Source: Desulforapulum sp034007745 (GTDB taxonomy: Bacteria; Desulfobacterota; Desulfobacteria; Desulfobacterales; Desulfobacteraceae). From it: 64,000 bases of DNA. The notes under the pieces are model-generated. The model did not search any database. It was not told the origin of the DNA and saw only the letters and a list, made by a program, of their open reading frames with translations. Of this stretch, positions 9,099-17,041 are shown in pieces. Positions within the stretch are counted from its first letter, which is position 1, and every line of letters starts with the position of its first letter. Location of the stretch: assembly GCA_034007745.1 (NCBI GenBank), contig JAVEQI010000009.1, positions 1-64,000 of the forward strand, in the 5' to 3' direction. The position numbers were made by a program, and so were the translations under genes.

Positions 9099-9221
9099 TC
9101 ATCACTCCTGATAGGTTGTATTTCTGCCCCTTAAACCACTTCCCACTTTTTGCCCCTTCAGATACCACAACAGATCAGCTCTATCAACGGAAAGTTAAAT
9201 CAGTCACCTATCCACGTTCCA

Positions 9222-10076
9222 CTATATCCCTCCCCTGTAGACCACCATGTCATTAAGGTTCACCCCGGCCGATCCTGCAACAACCTGGCACTTGGCTTTA
9301 AACAGAAAAACAATCCGATCATCATCATGGGGCAGGGTCTCATAGTTACCCTGGCCCTTAGCAATAATCAGATCTGCCCGGTTAAAGGCATCTAGGAAAA
9401 CTGTTGAACATTCCTCAAGAACTGTGCCGGGGATTGCCACTCCGGAATCTATTGTCGTCACAAGTTCCGTCAACCCTGTTTCCGCTGCATCTTCAAGTGT
9501 TGCGTCGTTCAAGGCAGGCCCACCCCGGACCACAAAAATGACCCGATCCCTGTTAATTTTCTCCAGCACCAGACGATCAAAAACAATTTCACCGGCATTG
9601 TCGGCAATCCACAGAATGGAATCGGCCGAGACAAGACGTTCAACAAGAGCCTCCATGTCGCCTTTAACCGTGTTTTCCATGGCATGGTCAACAGTGGCAA
9701 AAACTGTCTTTTGATCAAGGGTTGAAATGGCACCAAAGTCAATGATGTTTCCGGCAATGGAAAGCCTGACCGCTGTTTCGAGGGGGAATTTTGAACTTTC
9801 AACCATTGCCCTTAACTCTCCAATCAGGTCAAGGCAAAATGCGTTGAATTTCTTCTTAACTTTTTTATAGGGATCTTCGTTGCCGGTCACCTCATAAATA
9901 ATCCTCTGGATGAGACGGGCCATGATGGGAGGAGATTGATCCATATCCATTACCGCCATGGCTGCCAGACAACGTTTAAGTACCGTTTCCTGAATTTTTT
10001 CATCTTCTGTCACAAACCTTGCCGCACCAAGTGCCTGGCGAACAAGGCAGGGTATACAATCATTATAAGTCTTCAT
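9222..10076 (-). CDS. DUF89 (ARMT1-like) damage-control phosphatase family protein
   Basis: A 284-residue DUF89 protein. Family members are metal-dependent phosphatases thought to remove damaged or over-phosphorylated sugar phosphates. Typical features are the N-terminal CIPCLVRQAL, the central WIADNAGEIVFDR metal/phosphate-binding motif, VRGGPALNDAT, and C-terminal AKGQGNYETL with FLFKAKC. It is divergent from the DUF134 regulator, and both share a 160-bp intergenic region holding inverted repeats, so the regulator may control it. Prokaryotic substrates for this family are poorly defined. Confidence 0.75.
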   Translation of the reverse strand: MKTYNDCIPCLVRQALGAARFVTEDEKIQETVLKRCLAAMAVMDMDQSPPIMARLIQRIIYEVTGNEDPYKKVKKKFNAFCLDLIGELRAMVESSKFPLETAVRLSIAGNIIDFGAISTLDQKTVFATVDHAMENTVKGDMEALVERLVSADSILWIADNAGEIVFDRLVLEKINRDRVIFVVRGGPALNDATLEDAAETGLTELVTTIDSGVAIPGTVLEECSTVFLDAFNRADLIIAKGQGNYETLPHDDDRIVFLFKAKCQVVAGSAGVNLNDMVVYRGGI

Positions 10077-10092
10077 ACGTCACCTCTCTGTC

Positions 10093-10110
10093 GATGATCC
10101 TGGGATCATC
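10093..10110 (-). promoter_or_regulatory. Small hairpin in the leader of the DUF89 gene
   Basis: GATGATCC-TG-GGATCATC is a perfect 8-bp inverted repeat 16 bp upstream of the DUF89 start. It could be an mRNA hairpin close to the ribosome site or a dyad binding site. Confidence 0.4.
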
Positions 10111-10138
10111 GCTCCATAAGTTCCATCCTACTTCATTC

Positions 10139-10212
10139 TTTTGATCATTTGACCATAATTTCCCTTGACAATTGATAGTATCACATATATCATTATAGTC
10201 AAATGATCAAAT
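10139..10212. promoter_or_regulatory. Promoter flanked by 14-bp inverted repeats (putative DUF134 operators)
   Basis: TTTGATCATTTGAC (about 10140-10153) and its exact reverse complement GTCAAATGATCAAA (about 10199-10212) bracket TTGACA (10165-10170) and, 17 bases on, TATCAT (10188-10193). A sigma-70-like promoter for the DUF134 gene at 10240 is therefore boxed by two mirror-image sites. The arrangement suggests autoregulation by that protein, and perhaps co-regulation of the divergent DUF89 gene. Confidence 0.6.
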
Positions 10213-10239
10213 CTTAACCCTTAATTTATCAGGAGCCCA

Positions 10240-10770
10240 ATGGCAAGACCCAAACGACCTAGAGTCATCGAATCCCGACCTGACGTACAGGGACTTATCC
10301 CGGACGGCATGAACCATACGGGTGACACAACCCTGCCCATGGAAGAGTTTGAAGCCATACGGCTCAGCGACTATCTTGGCCTTGACCAGTCCCAGGCCGC
10401 AGAGCAGATGAACGTTTCAAGGCAGACCTTCGGGCGAATATTAAAACAGGCACGATTCACACTTTCCCAGGCCCTTGTAACGGGTAAACGCCTCCGGGTC
10501 ACCGGAGGCTGCTACGAAATGCAGACCCCCCACAGGGGACGAAGAAGACGGGGCAGAAACCCCATGGAACAAAAGGAGGAAACAATGAACCAGGAACTGA
10601 CAGAAAACAACCAGGACAATGAACCTACAACAGCCCAAAAAATGGGCCAAGGTATGGGCAGGGGCCAGGGAGTCGGTCAAGGCCAGGGTAAAGGACAAAG
10701 AACGGGCCAGGGCCGGGGTAAAGGCCAGGGCCGCGGAAAAGGCGACGGAAGTTGCCGACGGGGCAATTGA
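10240..10770 (+). CDS. DUF134 DNA-binding protein fused to Gly/Gln-rich tail
   Basis: Residues 1-95 form a DUF134 helix-turn-helix protein: MARPKRPR at the start, LPMEEFEAIRLSDYLGLDQ, then the recognition region AAEQMNVSRQTFGRIL. The C-terminal 45 residues are a low-complexity run of Gly-Gln/Arg/Lys units (GQGKGQRTGQGRGKG). Family proteins usually end near residue 100-110. Here the frame continues without a stop through an internal ribosome site and ATG at 10585 into the tail, so the gene may be a fusion that still makes the tail separately. DUF134 genes often sit beside small Gly-rich and NifX/MinD-like genes, and the next gene fits that pattern. Confidence 0.8.
   Translation: MARPKRPRVIESRPDVQGLIPDGMNHTGDTTLPMEEFEAIRLSDYLGLDQSQAAEQMNVSRQTFGRILKQARFTLSQALVTGKRLRVTGGCYEMQTPHRGRRRRGRNPMEQKEETMNQELTENNQDNEPTTAQKMGQGMGRGQGVGQGQGKGQRTGQGRGKGQGRGKGDGSCRRGN
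10573..10587 (+). promoter_or_regulatory. Strong internal ribosome site and in-frame ATG
   Basis: AAGGAGGAAACAATG lies inside the DUF134 gene, in frame with it. Initiation here would give a separate 61-residue Gly/Gln-rich protein starting MNQELTENNQDN. A Shine-Dalgarno this strong at ideal spacing is unlikely to be chance. Confidence 0.6.
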
Positions 10771-10804
10771 CAGCCCGACCAACAATCAATCAAGGAGGTA
10801 TATC

Positions 10805-11158
10805 ATGCCAGGATTTAATCAACAGGGACCAAGAAATCAGGGACCCATGACAGGACGAGGTATGGGAATGTGCGCAAAGAGCCCCATGGCAGACTCACCC
10901 AATTTTTCAAACCCTGCAGGCAGGGGATTGGGACTTGGATTCAGGAGAGGCAGAGGGTTCAGCCAGGGAAGAGGAAGAGGAATGGGGCCTTGCTGGGGCC
11001 AGGGTTATGGTCAGGCTGCCACGGCTGCCGGTGAACCCGGCACCATGCCAGCGAACACCATGGAGGATCTGAAACTCAGAGCCGAGAGGCTTGAATCAGA
11101 ACTCAATGCCATCAGGCAAGGCATTTCAGCCCTTTCCGGATCATCCGATACCCAATAA
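10805..11158 (+). CDS. Small Gly/Arg-rich DUF5320-like protein
   Basis: A 117-residue protein beginning MPGFNQQGPRNQGPMTGRG. The N-terminal half is rich in Gly, Arg and Met with a few cysteines (MGMCAKS, GPCWGQGYG), and the C-terminal third is a short predicted coiled coil (MEDLKLRAERLESELNAI). The start at 10805 is set by AAGGAGGTATATC immediately upstream. Proteins of this look occur next to DUF134 regulators and Fe-Mo-cofactor-like small proteins in anaerobes. A metal-related role is only an inference from such contexts. Confidence 0.65.
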   Translation: MPGFNQQGPRNQGPMTGRGMGMCAKSPMADSPNFSNPAGRGLGLGFRRGRGFSQGRGRGMGPCWGQGYGQAATAAGEPGTMPANTMEDLKLRAERLESELNAIRQGISALSGSSDTQ

Positions 11159-11163
11159 CCGTA

Positions 11164-11191
11164 CGGCCGCAACCATCTCTGGTTGCGGCCG
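11164..11191 (+). terminator. GC-rich hairpin after the DUF134/DUF5320 genes
   Basis: A perfect 11-bp stem, CGGCCGCAACC (11164-11174) and GGTTGCGGCCG (11181-11191), with a six-base loop begins 6 bp after the stop. There is no T-run, but its strength and position suggest transcription end or 3'-end protection. Confidence 0.55.
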
Positions 11192-11259
11192 CAATCAACA
11201 CCCAAACTACCTCAGACCCGATTCGCCTGCCGACCCGGCAGACTCTTTTATTTCTTCCC

Positions 11260-11460
11260 TCATCTGGTGCAGAAATTGCCCTCCTTAGCCGCCTGTTCCG
11301 CTCCCCTGGCAATCCAGGAAAGAAACCTGGCAATCAATCCTCCCTTTTTTTTTTCAATTTCCATTCCTTTATCTGTGGATCCATCAGATCCATTTTTCTC
11401 GAATTGGGAATTATTTTTGTTATCCATGGGTGTTTTCCCTTGTTTTACAGTGTTAAACAT
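11260..11460 (-). CDS. Small basic protein downstream of the YeeE pair
   Basis: A short frame of at most 66 residues that follows the YeeE genes by 21 bp on the same strand. The first half is polar (MDNKNNSQFEKNGSDGSTDK). The second half could form an amphipathic helix, GGLIARFLSWIARGAEQAAK, ending in EGNFCTR with a single Cys. The start may be the second ATG at 11427, which has GGAAAA just upstream, giving 55 residues. No family is recognised. Its place at the end of a sulfur-transport operon and its C-terminal Cys make a role there thinkable but unproven. Confidence 0.45.
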   Translation of the reverse strand: MFNTVKQGKTPMDNKNNSQFEKNGSDGSTDKGMEIEKKKGGLIARFLSWIARGAEQAAKEGNFCTR

Positions 11461-11481
11461 CTCTACCTGTAATTTTACAGC

Positions 11482-12012
11482 TTACAACTTTTTCTTCTCA
11501 AACCAGAAAAACAGGGCTATTACCCCAGCCCAGAAGATCGAAACGATAACCCATTGGGAGACACCCAGTGTTTCTGGCAATCCGATTTTTCCAAAATCTT
11601 TCCAGGCAAGCACCGTTGTTTTAAATACGGGGTAAAGCTCAGCATAGAATGCAGCCCCGATCACCATCCCCGCTATTGCAAACAGCGCATGCCAACGGCC
11701 TTCACCCAAGGCACCCAGAGAAGTGCCGGGACAAAAACCCATGATGGCCCACCCAGCTCCAAACAACCCTCCTCCAATTACAACGGCACCGACATTCATG
11801 GACTTGTGGCCTAAGGTGATTATCCCCAGGTTGGAAAGCAGAAGAATTCCGACCATTCCCACCAGAATTGCAGACAGCATGAACTTGAATATCGTCATAT
11901 CTTTTAACAGCATGGCCCCGACCTGCTTTTCAAAGCGAAGAACACGAGCTTTCTGCATCAGGAATCCAAACACTACACCTGTAAAGAGCCCCAGCCATTG
12001 ACCGGTATTCAT
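11482..12012 (-). CDS. YeeE/YedE-family sulfur transporter, second half
   Basis: A 176-residue membrane protein with about five helices of the YeeE/YedE (TsuA-like) family, which conducts thiosulfate or related sulfur species. The hallmark cysteine motif is MGFCPGTSLGALGEG. Full-length YeeE proteins are about 350 residues with two such motifs; here the two halves are separate genes. The other half (12009-12551) lies directly upstream with overlapping stop and start codons, so both are translated together and presumably form one channel. Confidence 0.8.
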   Translation of the reverse strand: MNTGQWLGLFTGVVFGFLMQKARVLRFEKQVGAMLLKDMTIFKFMLSAILVGMVGILLLSNLGIITLGHKSMNVGAVVIGGGLFGAGWAIMGFCPGTSLGALGEGRWHALFAIAGMVIGAAFYAELYPVFKTTVLAWKDFGKIGLPETLGVSQWVIVSIFWAGVIALFFWFEKKKL

Positions 12013-12551
12013 GATTTCCTCCTTGTATAAACAACATGGGCAACCCAGACACCCACACCAAAAAACATGGGCAACGCCACAAAAGAACTAACCGACAGCT
12101 GCATCATTCCGCTGAGACCGTGGCCGCTTGGGCAGCCACTGGCCATGCGGGCCCCGATCATGGCGACAATTCCACCAACAAAGGCCCAGACGGCACGCTT
12201 GCCCCAGGATGATCCGAATCGTTCCTTCCAGATGGGGGGAACCGATTCCAGACGGAAGCTTCGGTCCATAGTTGAAGAGAGAAAAGCCCCCAGGGCAATC
12301 CCTATGACCAGCATAAACTGCCAGTCTATACGAATCTTTGTTTTTGTGTAATACTCGTTTATAAGCCCATTGTCCCCGGCTATTGTCTCCTGGAGCAGCC
12401 CGGCAGCGCGAACAAAGGTGGTGGAGGCACCTAAATAGCTGCTCTTACCCATAAGCTGTGTGGTTGCAACAACTGAAATAATGGCCAGTACCCCTACCAG
12501 AGCACCGGCAAGGTAAGGGCTCCATCCGCCATCATCTGTTTTCCATTTCAT
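12009..12551 (-). CDS. YeeE/YedE-family sulfur transporter, first half
   Basis: A 180-residue membrane protein with the other YeeE cysteine motif, RMASGCPSGHGLSGM, near residue 140. A poorly conserved soluble stretch (about residues 40-75) sits between the first and second helices. Its stop overlaps the start of the second-half gene by 4 bp. Together they likely import thiosulfate or another reduced sulfur compound through the inner membrane. A sulfurtransferase partner, common in other genomes, is not next to them; a small basic protein follows instead. Confidence 0.8.
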   Translation of the reverse strand: MKWKTDDGGWSPYLAGALVGVLAIISVVATTQLMGKSSYLGASTTFVRAAGLLQETIAGDNGLINEYYTKTKIRIDWQFMLVIGIALGAFLSSTMDRSFRLESVPPIWKERFGSSWGKRAVWAFVGGIVAMIGARMASGCPSGHGLSGMMQLSVSSFVALPMFFGVGVWVAHVVYTRRKS

Positions 12552-12625
12552 CCTTAATCTCCTTTATTAGTTTTGAATTCTTTAAGGCCGACTATAGATA
12601 CCCACACCCCACTTATAATGTCTAC

Positions 12626-12661
12626 AAAAAACCGGGACAGGGGTCAAGCTCCTGTCCCGGT
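12626..12661 (-). terminator. Rho-independent terminator of the methylmalonyl-CoA/fumarate operon
   Basis: Read on the minus strand, ACCGGGACAGG pairs perfectly with CCTGTCCCGGT around a 9-base loop and is followed directly by TTTTTTG. It begins 20 bp after the fumarase stop codon and ends the nine-gene operon. Confidence 0.85.
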
Positions 12662-12681
12662 AAATTTAAATAGGCTAAAAG

Positions 12682-14292
12682 TTACAACAGGTCGCTGTAA
12701 AAGTCGTTTCCCTTGTCGTCAACGATGATAAAGGCGGGAAAATCTTCGACCGTAATCATGAAAACCGCCTCCATACCGAGTTCCTCATACTCCACAACCT
12801 CGACCTTTTTAATAAAATCACGACCAAGCCTTGCGGCGGGACCGCCCGGCGAACCAAGATAAAATCCGCCAAAGCGCTTGCAGGCGTCGGTCACCTGCCG
12901 GGAACGGTTGCCCTTTGCAAGCATGATCATGGAACCACCCTCAGCCTGGAACACGGGTACATAGGGGTCCATTCTTCCGGCCGTGGTGGGTCCAAACGAA
13001 CCGGAGGCCTGACCCTCGGGGGTTTTGGCTGGTCCTGCATAGTAGATGATGTGGTTCTTTGTATAGTCGGGAAGTCCCTCTCCACGGTCCAGGCGCTCCT
13101 GGAACTTTGAGTGGGCAATGTCCCTTGCAACTATGATCTTGCCGGAAAGCACAAGCCTTGTGGCAACCGGGTATTTGGAGAGCTGGGCCCTGATCTCGTC
13201 CATGGGCCGATTAAGATCCACCCGCACTGGATCTGTCATTTCAGGCTCTTTCACCGGCAGGTACCGGGCCGGATCGGTCTCGAGTCGTTCAAGAAAGACA
13301 CCGTCCCGGTTGATCTTTGCCTTGATCTGGCGATCGGCCGAACAGCTCACCCCTATTCCCACAGGGCAGGATGCACCGTGGCGGGGAAGGCGGATCACCC
13401 TCACATCAATGGCAAAGTGCTTGCCGCCGAACTGCGCCCCAAGCCCGAGCTTTTGGGCTCTTTCCAGAACCTTTTTCTCGATATCCACATCCCGGAAGGC
13501 GTGGCCTGAATCGTCACCTTTGGTAGGCATGTTGTCGAGGTACCGGGCTGACGCCAACTTCACCGTCTTGAGATTTGCCTCGGCAGAGGTGCCGCCGATG
13601 ACAAAGGACAGATAATAGGGAGGACAGGCCGCAGTGCCAAGGCTCTTCATCTTTTCGGTCATGAAATCCAGCAGAATCTCCTCGGAGTTGAGCACGGCCT
13701 TGGTCATCTGAAAGAGAAAGGTCTTGTTGGCAGATCCGCCGCCCTTTGCCATGAATAAAAACTCGTATTCTCCACCCTGGGTGGCGTAAATATCGATCTG
13801 GGCCGGCAGATTGCACCGGGTGTTTTTCTCCTCGTACATGGTGATGGGCGCATTCTGGGAATACCTGAGATAGTTCTCGGTATAGGCGGTGAACACCCCC
13901 TTTGAAAGGGCCTCTTCATCGTCGAATCCGGTCCAGATCCCCTGCCCTTTTTTTCCCATCACAATGGCCGTGCCCGTATCCTGGCACATGGGATAGACCA
14001 TGTCAGCTGAGATCACTGCATTTTTCAAGAGCTCAAGGGCAATGTAGCGATCGTTGTCACTGCTTTCAGGATCATCAATGATCCCTTTAAGTTTCTCAAG
14101 ATGGCTTGACCTGTAAAGGTGGGCCACATCCTTGAACGCCTTTTCTGAGACAAGCTCAAGGGCCGCCTGATCGACCACAAGAACATCCCTGCCGTTAAAG
14201 CTCTCAACCTTGACAAAATCTTTGGATAAGAGCCTGTACTCTGTATCATCCTCGCCCAGGGGAAACATGGGCGTATAATCAAACTGTGTCAT
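12682..14292 (-). CDS. Fumarate hydratase, class I (single-chain, 4Fe-4S)
   Basis: Oxygen-sensitive fumarase converting fumarate and malate. The single chain of 536 residues joins alpha and beta domains as in E. coli FumA/FumB. Fe-S ligand regions are visible: MCQDTGTAIVMGKKG, ACPPYYLSFVIGGTSAE and GASCPVGIGVSCSADR. The C-terminal beta domain carries GPTTAGRMDPY and GSPGGPAARLG. It is the last gene of the operon, 13 bp after frdB, and takes the fumarate made by the reductase/dehydrogenase to malate. Confidence 0.93.
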   Translation of the reverse strand: MTQFDYTPMFPLGEDDTEYRLLSKDFVKVESFNGRDVLVVDQAALELVSEKAFKDVAHLYRSSHLEKLKGIIDDPESSDNDRYIALELLKNAVISADMVYPMCQDTGTAIVMGKKGQGIWTGFDDEEALSKGVFTAYTENYLRYSQNAPITMYEEKNTRCNLPAQIDIYATQGGEYEFLFMAKGGGSANKTFLFQMTKAVLNSEEILLDFMTEKMKSLGTAACPPYYLSFVIGGTSAEANLKTVKLASARYLDNMPTKGDDSGHAFRDVDIEKKVLERAQKLGLGAQFGGKHFAIDVRVIRLPRHGASCPVGIGVSCSADRQIKAKINRDGVFLERLETDPARYLPVKEPEMTDPVRVDLNRPMDEIRAQLSKYPVATRLVLSGKIIVARDIAHSKFQERLDRGEGLPDYTKNHIIYYAGPAKTPEGQASGSFGPTTAGRMDPYVPVFQAEGGSMIMLAKGNRSRQVTDACKRFGGFYLGSPGGPAARLGRDFIKKVEVVEYEELGMEAVFMITVEDFPAFIIVDDKGNDFYSDLL

Positions 14293-14305
14293 TCTGTCTC
14301 CCTCC

Positions 14306-15040
14306 CTACTTAACCAGGGCCATCTTACGCCTTAAATAGGCGATCTGGGTCTGATGGGGCAGATCCTTGGGACAATAGTCCTGGCAGCCTAGGAGTGTCA
14401 TGCAGCCGAAAACCCCGTCATCGTCGCCAATGATCTCGTAAAAGTCACTGTCAGAGCGCTTGTCCCTTGGATCCAGGGAATAACGGGCAATGCGCATGAA
14501 ACCAACTGCACTTAAGAAACCGTCTCTCATTCGTTTGGTTGCGCAGGCAGAGATGCAGCAGCCGCACTCAACACAGCGTTCAAGCTCATAAATCTCGTCG
14601 GCAGTATCCGGGTCCATGCGCTCTTCAAGCCTGCACAGATCTACGTTGTCGGCATACTTGTCATGGATCCAGCTCTCCACCCGTTCGCTCATCTGACGCA
14701 TGAATTTTCCCGTATTAACGGAAAGATCGCCGATGAGTTCAAAACCGGGCAGGGGCAGAAGGGTGATCTCGCCATCGGGAAACTTGGAGGTAAGGGTCCT
14801 GCAGGCAAGGTCAGGGGCTCCGTTGATCACCATGCCGCAGCTTCCGCAGATGCCCGCCCGGCAGATAAAATCAAACTGAAGGGAGGGGTCCTGATTCTCC
14901 CTTATTTCGTTCAGGGCGATGAAGATGGTCATGCCCGGGGCCTCAACAACCTCGTAGGTCTTCATTTCTGGTGTGTCCCCGTTGAGCTGGGGGTTGTAGC
15001 GTAGAATATGAAATTTTAAAGTTCTTTCCTGGTCACTCAT
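14306..15040 (-). CDS. frdB: Fumarate reductase/succinate dehydrogenase iron-sulfur subunit
   Basis: A 244-residue electron-transfer subunit linking the flavoprotein to the membrane haem subunit. The N-terminal ferredoxin fold has the 2Fe-2S ligands CRAGICGSCGM and a later Cys in PDLACRTL. The C-terminal domain has CVECGCCISAC and CMTLLGCQDYCP for the 4Fe-4S and 3Fe-4S clusters. Its start overlaps the frdA stop by one base. The length and three-subunit order C-A-B match Wolinella-type fumarate reductases, which in sulfate reducers also work as menaquinone-linked succinate dehydrogenases. Direction of use cannot be read from sequence. Confidence 0.92.
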   Translation of the reverse strand: MSDQERTLKFHILRYNPQLNGDTPEMKTYEVVEAPGMTIFIALNEIRENQDPSLQFDFICRAGICGSCGMVINGAPDLACRTLTSKFPDGEITLLPLPGFELIGDLSVNTGKFMRQMSERVESWIHDKYADNVDLCRLEERMDPDTADEIYELERCVECGCCISACATKRMRDGFLSAVGFMRIARYSLDPRDKRSDSDFYEIIGDDDGVFGCMTLLGCQDYCPKDLPHQTQIAYLRRKMALVK

Positions 15041-17010
15041 TATTTAAATCCCCTCCCTAGGCGCTCGTTCTTTCCTTTAAATTTTTCCGGTATCTCAATG
15101 GGATTGAGGAGTTCCTGAATCTCAAAGCGGTCTGCATCTGGATTGGCACTTCTAATTTCATTGATCTGGGCAACTCTTTTTTCCGTATCCGGGTGGTGAA
15201 TTGTGTTGTCAACCCCATAGCCCCTGGAACCTGGAGGCATCTCCATTTTCATTATATCAAGTTCCTCGTAGGAGACCTCGGGCAGATCCATATCCTCTGA
15301 CGGCCAGGATGTAAGGGTTCTCTTGAGCCAGTCCCGGTCGTTTCTTTCGGGGAAATCTTCCCTTGCGTGGGCGCCCCGGCTTTCGGTTCTTAACATGGCT
15401 CCGTAGGCAACGCACTGGGCAAGCTTGATCATCTTTGGAACCCTGTAGGCCTCGACGAGCTCCGGGTTGGACGAGGAGATGCGGTTCCTGATGGCGATGT
15501 TCTTTGCCCGCTGGTTGAGCACCTTTAGTTCCTCCACGGCCGTTTCAAGATCCGCCTGGTTCCTGAAGATTCCCACCTTGTCCATCATTATCTCCTGCAT
15601 CTCTTTCTTGAGCTTAAATGGATTCTCTCCAGTATCCCGGTTCAGGAGGTTGATAAGCTTACTCTCTTCACGTTTCACGAACTTTTCAATGAGTTTCGTG
15701 TTGATATTCAGGGAAGTAGCGGCACAGTGGTCCGCAACATACTCACCCACGATCATTCCAGCAACAACGGTCTCTGCAACGGAATTTCCCCCGAGTCGGT
15801 TAAACCCGTGCATATCCCAGCAGGCACCCTCACCCACCGAGAAAAGTCCCTTGAGATTAGGACTCTCTCCCGTGGGCTTAGTTTTTATGCCGCCCATGGA
15901 GTAGTGCTGGGTGGGTCGAACCGGAATGTACTCCTTGACAGGGTCGATGCCGAGGAAGTACTCGCAGATCTCCTTAACCTCCCTCAGGTTCTTGTTGATA
16001 TGATCTTTTCCAAGGAGGGTGATGTCGAGCCAAAGATGATCCCCATATCTTGAGGGAACGCCCTTGCCCTTTCTCATGTGCTCGGTCATACGCCGGGCAA
16101 CAACATCCCTGGAGGCAAGCTCTTTCTTACCCGGCTCATAGTCGGGCATGAAACGGTGACCGTCCTTGTCAAGCAGCAGGCCTCCGTCGCCCCGGCAGCC
16201 CTCGGTGGTGAGGATACCCACGGGCACAATAGCCGTCGGGTGGAACTGGACCGCCTCCATGTTTCCAAGGGTGGCAACCCCGGTCTCAAGGGCGATGGCA
16301 GAACCGATTCCCTCTGAAATAACCGCATTGGTGGTCACCGCATAAAGGCGGCCGTAACCGCCGGTTGCGACCGTGGTGGCCTTGGCGACATAGGCCATGA
16401 GCTCGCCCGTGACAAGATCCCTGACAACTGCCCCGCAGCAGACCCCGTCCTCGTGGATAAGGGCGATGGCCTCTTTTCTTTCATGGACAGGAATGCCAAG
16501 TTCGATGGCCTTGTTATCCATGGCGTAGAGCATTGTGTGGCCGGTTCCGTCACTGGTAAAGCAGGTGCGCCATTTTTTTGTACCTCCGAAATCCCTCGAG
16601 GTGATAAGGCCGTGGGCATCGCTCTTTTCAGTGATGGTGACTTTTTTACCGTTGATAACCACCTGACGGTCACCCTTTTTCACCCGGCTCCAGGGAACTC
16701 CCCAGGCTGTCAGTTGACGAATGGCCTTGGGGGCGGTATTGACGAACATCCTTGCCACGTCCTGGTCGCATCCCCAGTCGCTGCCCTTGACCGTATCTTC
16801 AAAGTGTACCTCTTCGTTGTCCCCCTCGCCCTTGATGCTGGCGCCAAGACTTGCCTGCATGCCGCCCTGGGCAGCTGCAGAATGGGAACGCTTTGCAGGC
16901 ATGAGGGAAAGGACAATGGTATCATAGCCCCTCTGCATGGATGCGATGGCGACCCTGAGTCCGGCAAGACCGCCACCAATGACCAGTGAATCCGTATATA
17001 TGACTTTCAT
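15040..17010 (-). CDS. frdA: Fumarate reductase/succinate dehydrogenase flavoprotein
   Basis: A 656-residue catalytic subunit with covalent FAD. Visible are the Rossmann motif GGLAGLRVAI, the FAD-linking His region HSAAAQGGMQASLG, the substrate-site segment QFHPTAIVP with TEGCRGDGG, the catalytic region RPTQHYSMGG and ESRGAHAREDFP near the C-terminus. The length fits the epsilonproteobacterial/deltaproteobacterial type. It lies between frdC (31 bp upstream) and frdB (overlapping). It interconverts succinate and fumarate in the methylmalonyl-CoA route encoded by the same operon. Confidence 0.93.
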   Translation of the reverse strand: MKVIYTDSLVIGGGLAGLRVAIASMQRGYDTIVLSLMPAKRSHSAAAQGGMQASLGASIKGEGDNEEVHFEDTVKGSDWGCDQDVARMFVNTAPKAIRQLTAWGVPWSRVKKGDRQVVINGKKVTITEKSDAHGLITSRDFGGTKKWRTCFTSDGTGHTMLYAMDNKAIELGIPVHERKEAIALIHEDGVCCGAVVRDLVTGELMAYVAKATTVATGGYGRLYAVTTNAVISEGIGSAIALETGVATLGNMEAVQFHPTAIVPVGILTTEGCRGDGGLLLDKDGHRFMPDYEPGKKELASRDVVARRMTEHMRKGKGVPSRYGDHLWLDITLLGKDHINKNLREVKEICEYFLGIDPVKEYIPVRPTQHYSMGGIKTKPTGESPNLKGLFSVGEGACWDMHGFNRLGGNSVAETVVAGMIVGEYVADHCAATSLNINTKLIEKFVKREESKLINLLNRDTGENPFKLKKEMQEIMMDKVGIFRNQADLETAVEELKVLNQRAKNIAIRNRISSSNPELVEAYRVPKMIKLAQCVAYGAMLRTESRGAHAREDFPERNDRDWLKRTLTSWPSEDMDLPEVSYEELDIMKMEMPPGSRGYGVDNTIHHPDTEKRVAQINEIRSANPDADRFEIQELLNPIEIPEKFKGKNERLGRGFK

Positions 17011-17041
17011 CTATTACTCCTTGGTTGGTGTCGTATGTTCG

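Noticed and set aside
10619..10804. N-terminal extension of the DUF5320-like protein
   Set aside because: The extension is the out-of-frame reading of the DUF134 tail; the strong ribosome site before 10805 sets the start.
16453..16989. Plus-strand frame opposite frdA
   Set aside because: Antisense to the conserved flavoprotein; composition is typical of a shadow frame.
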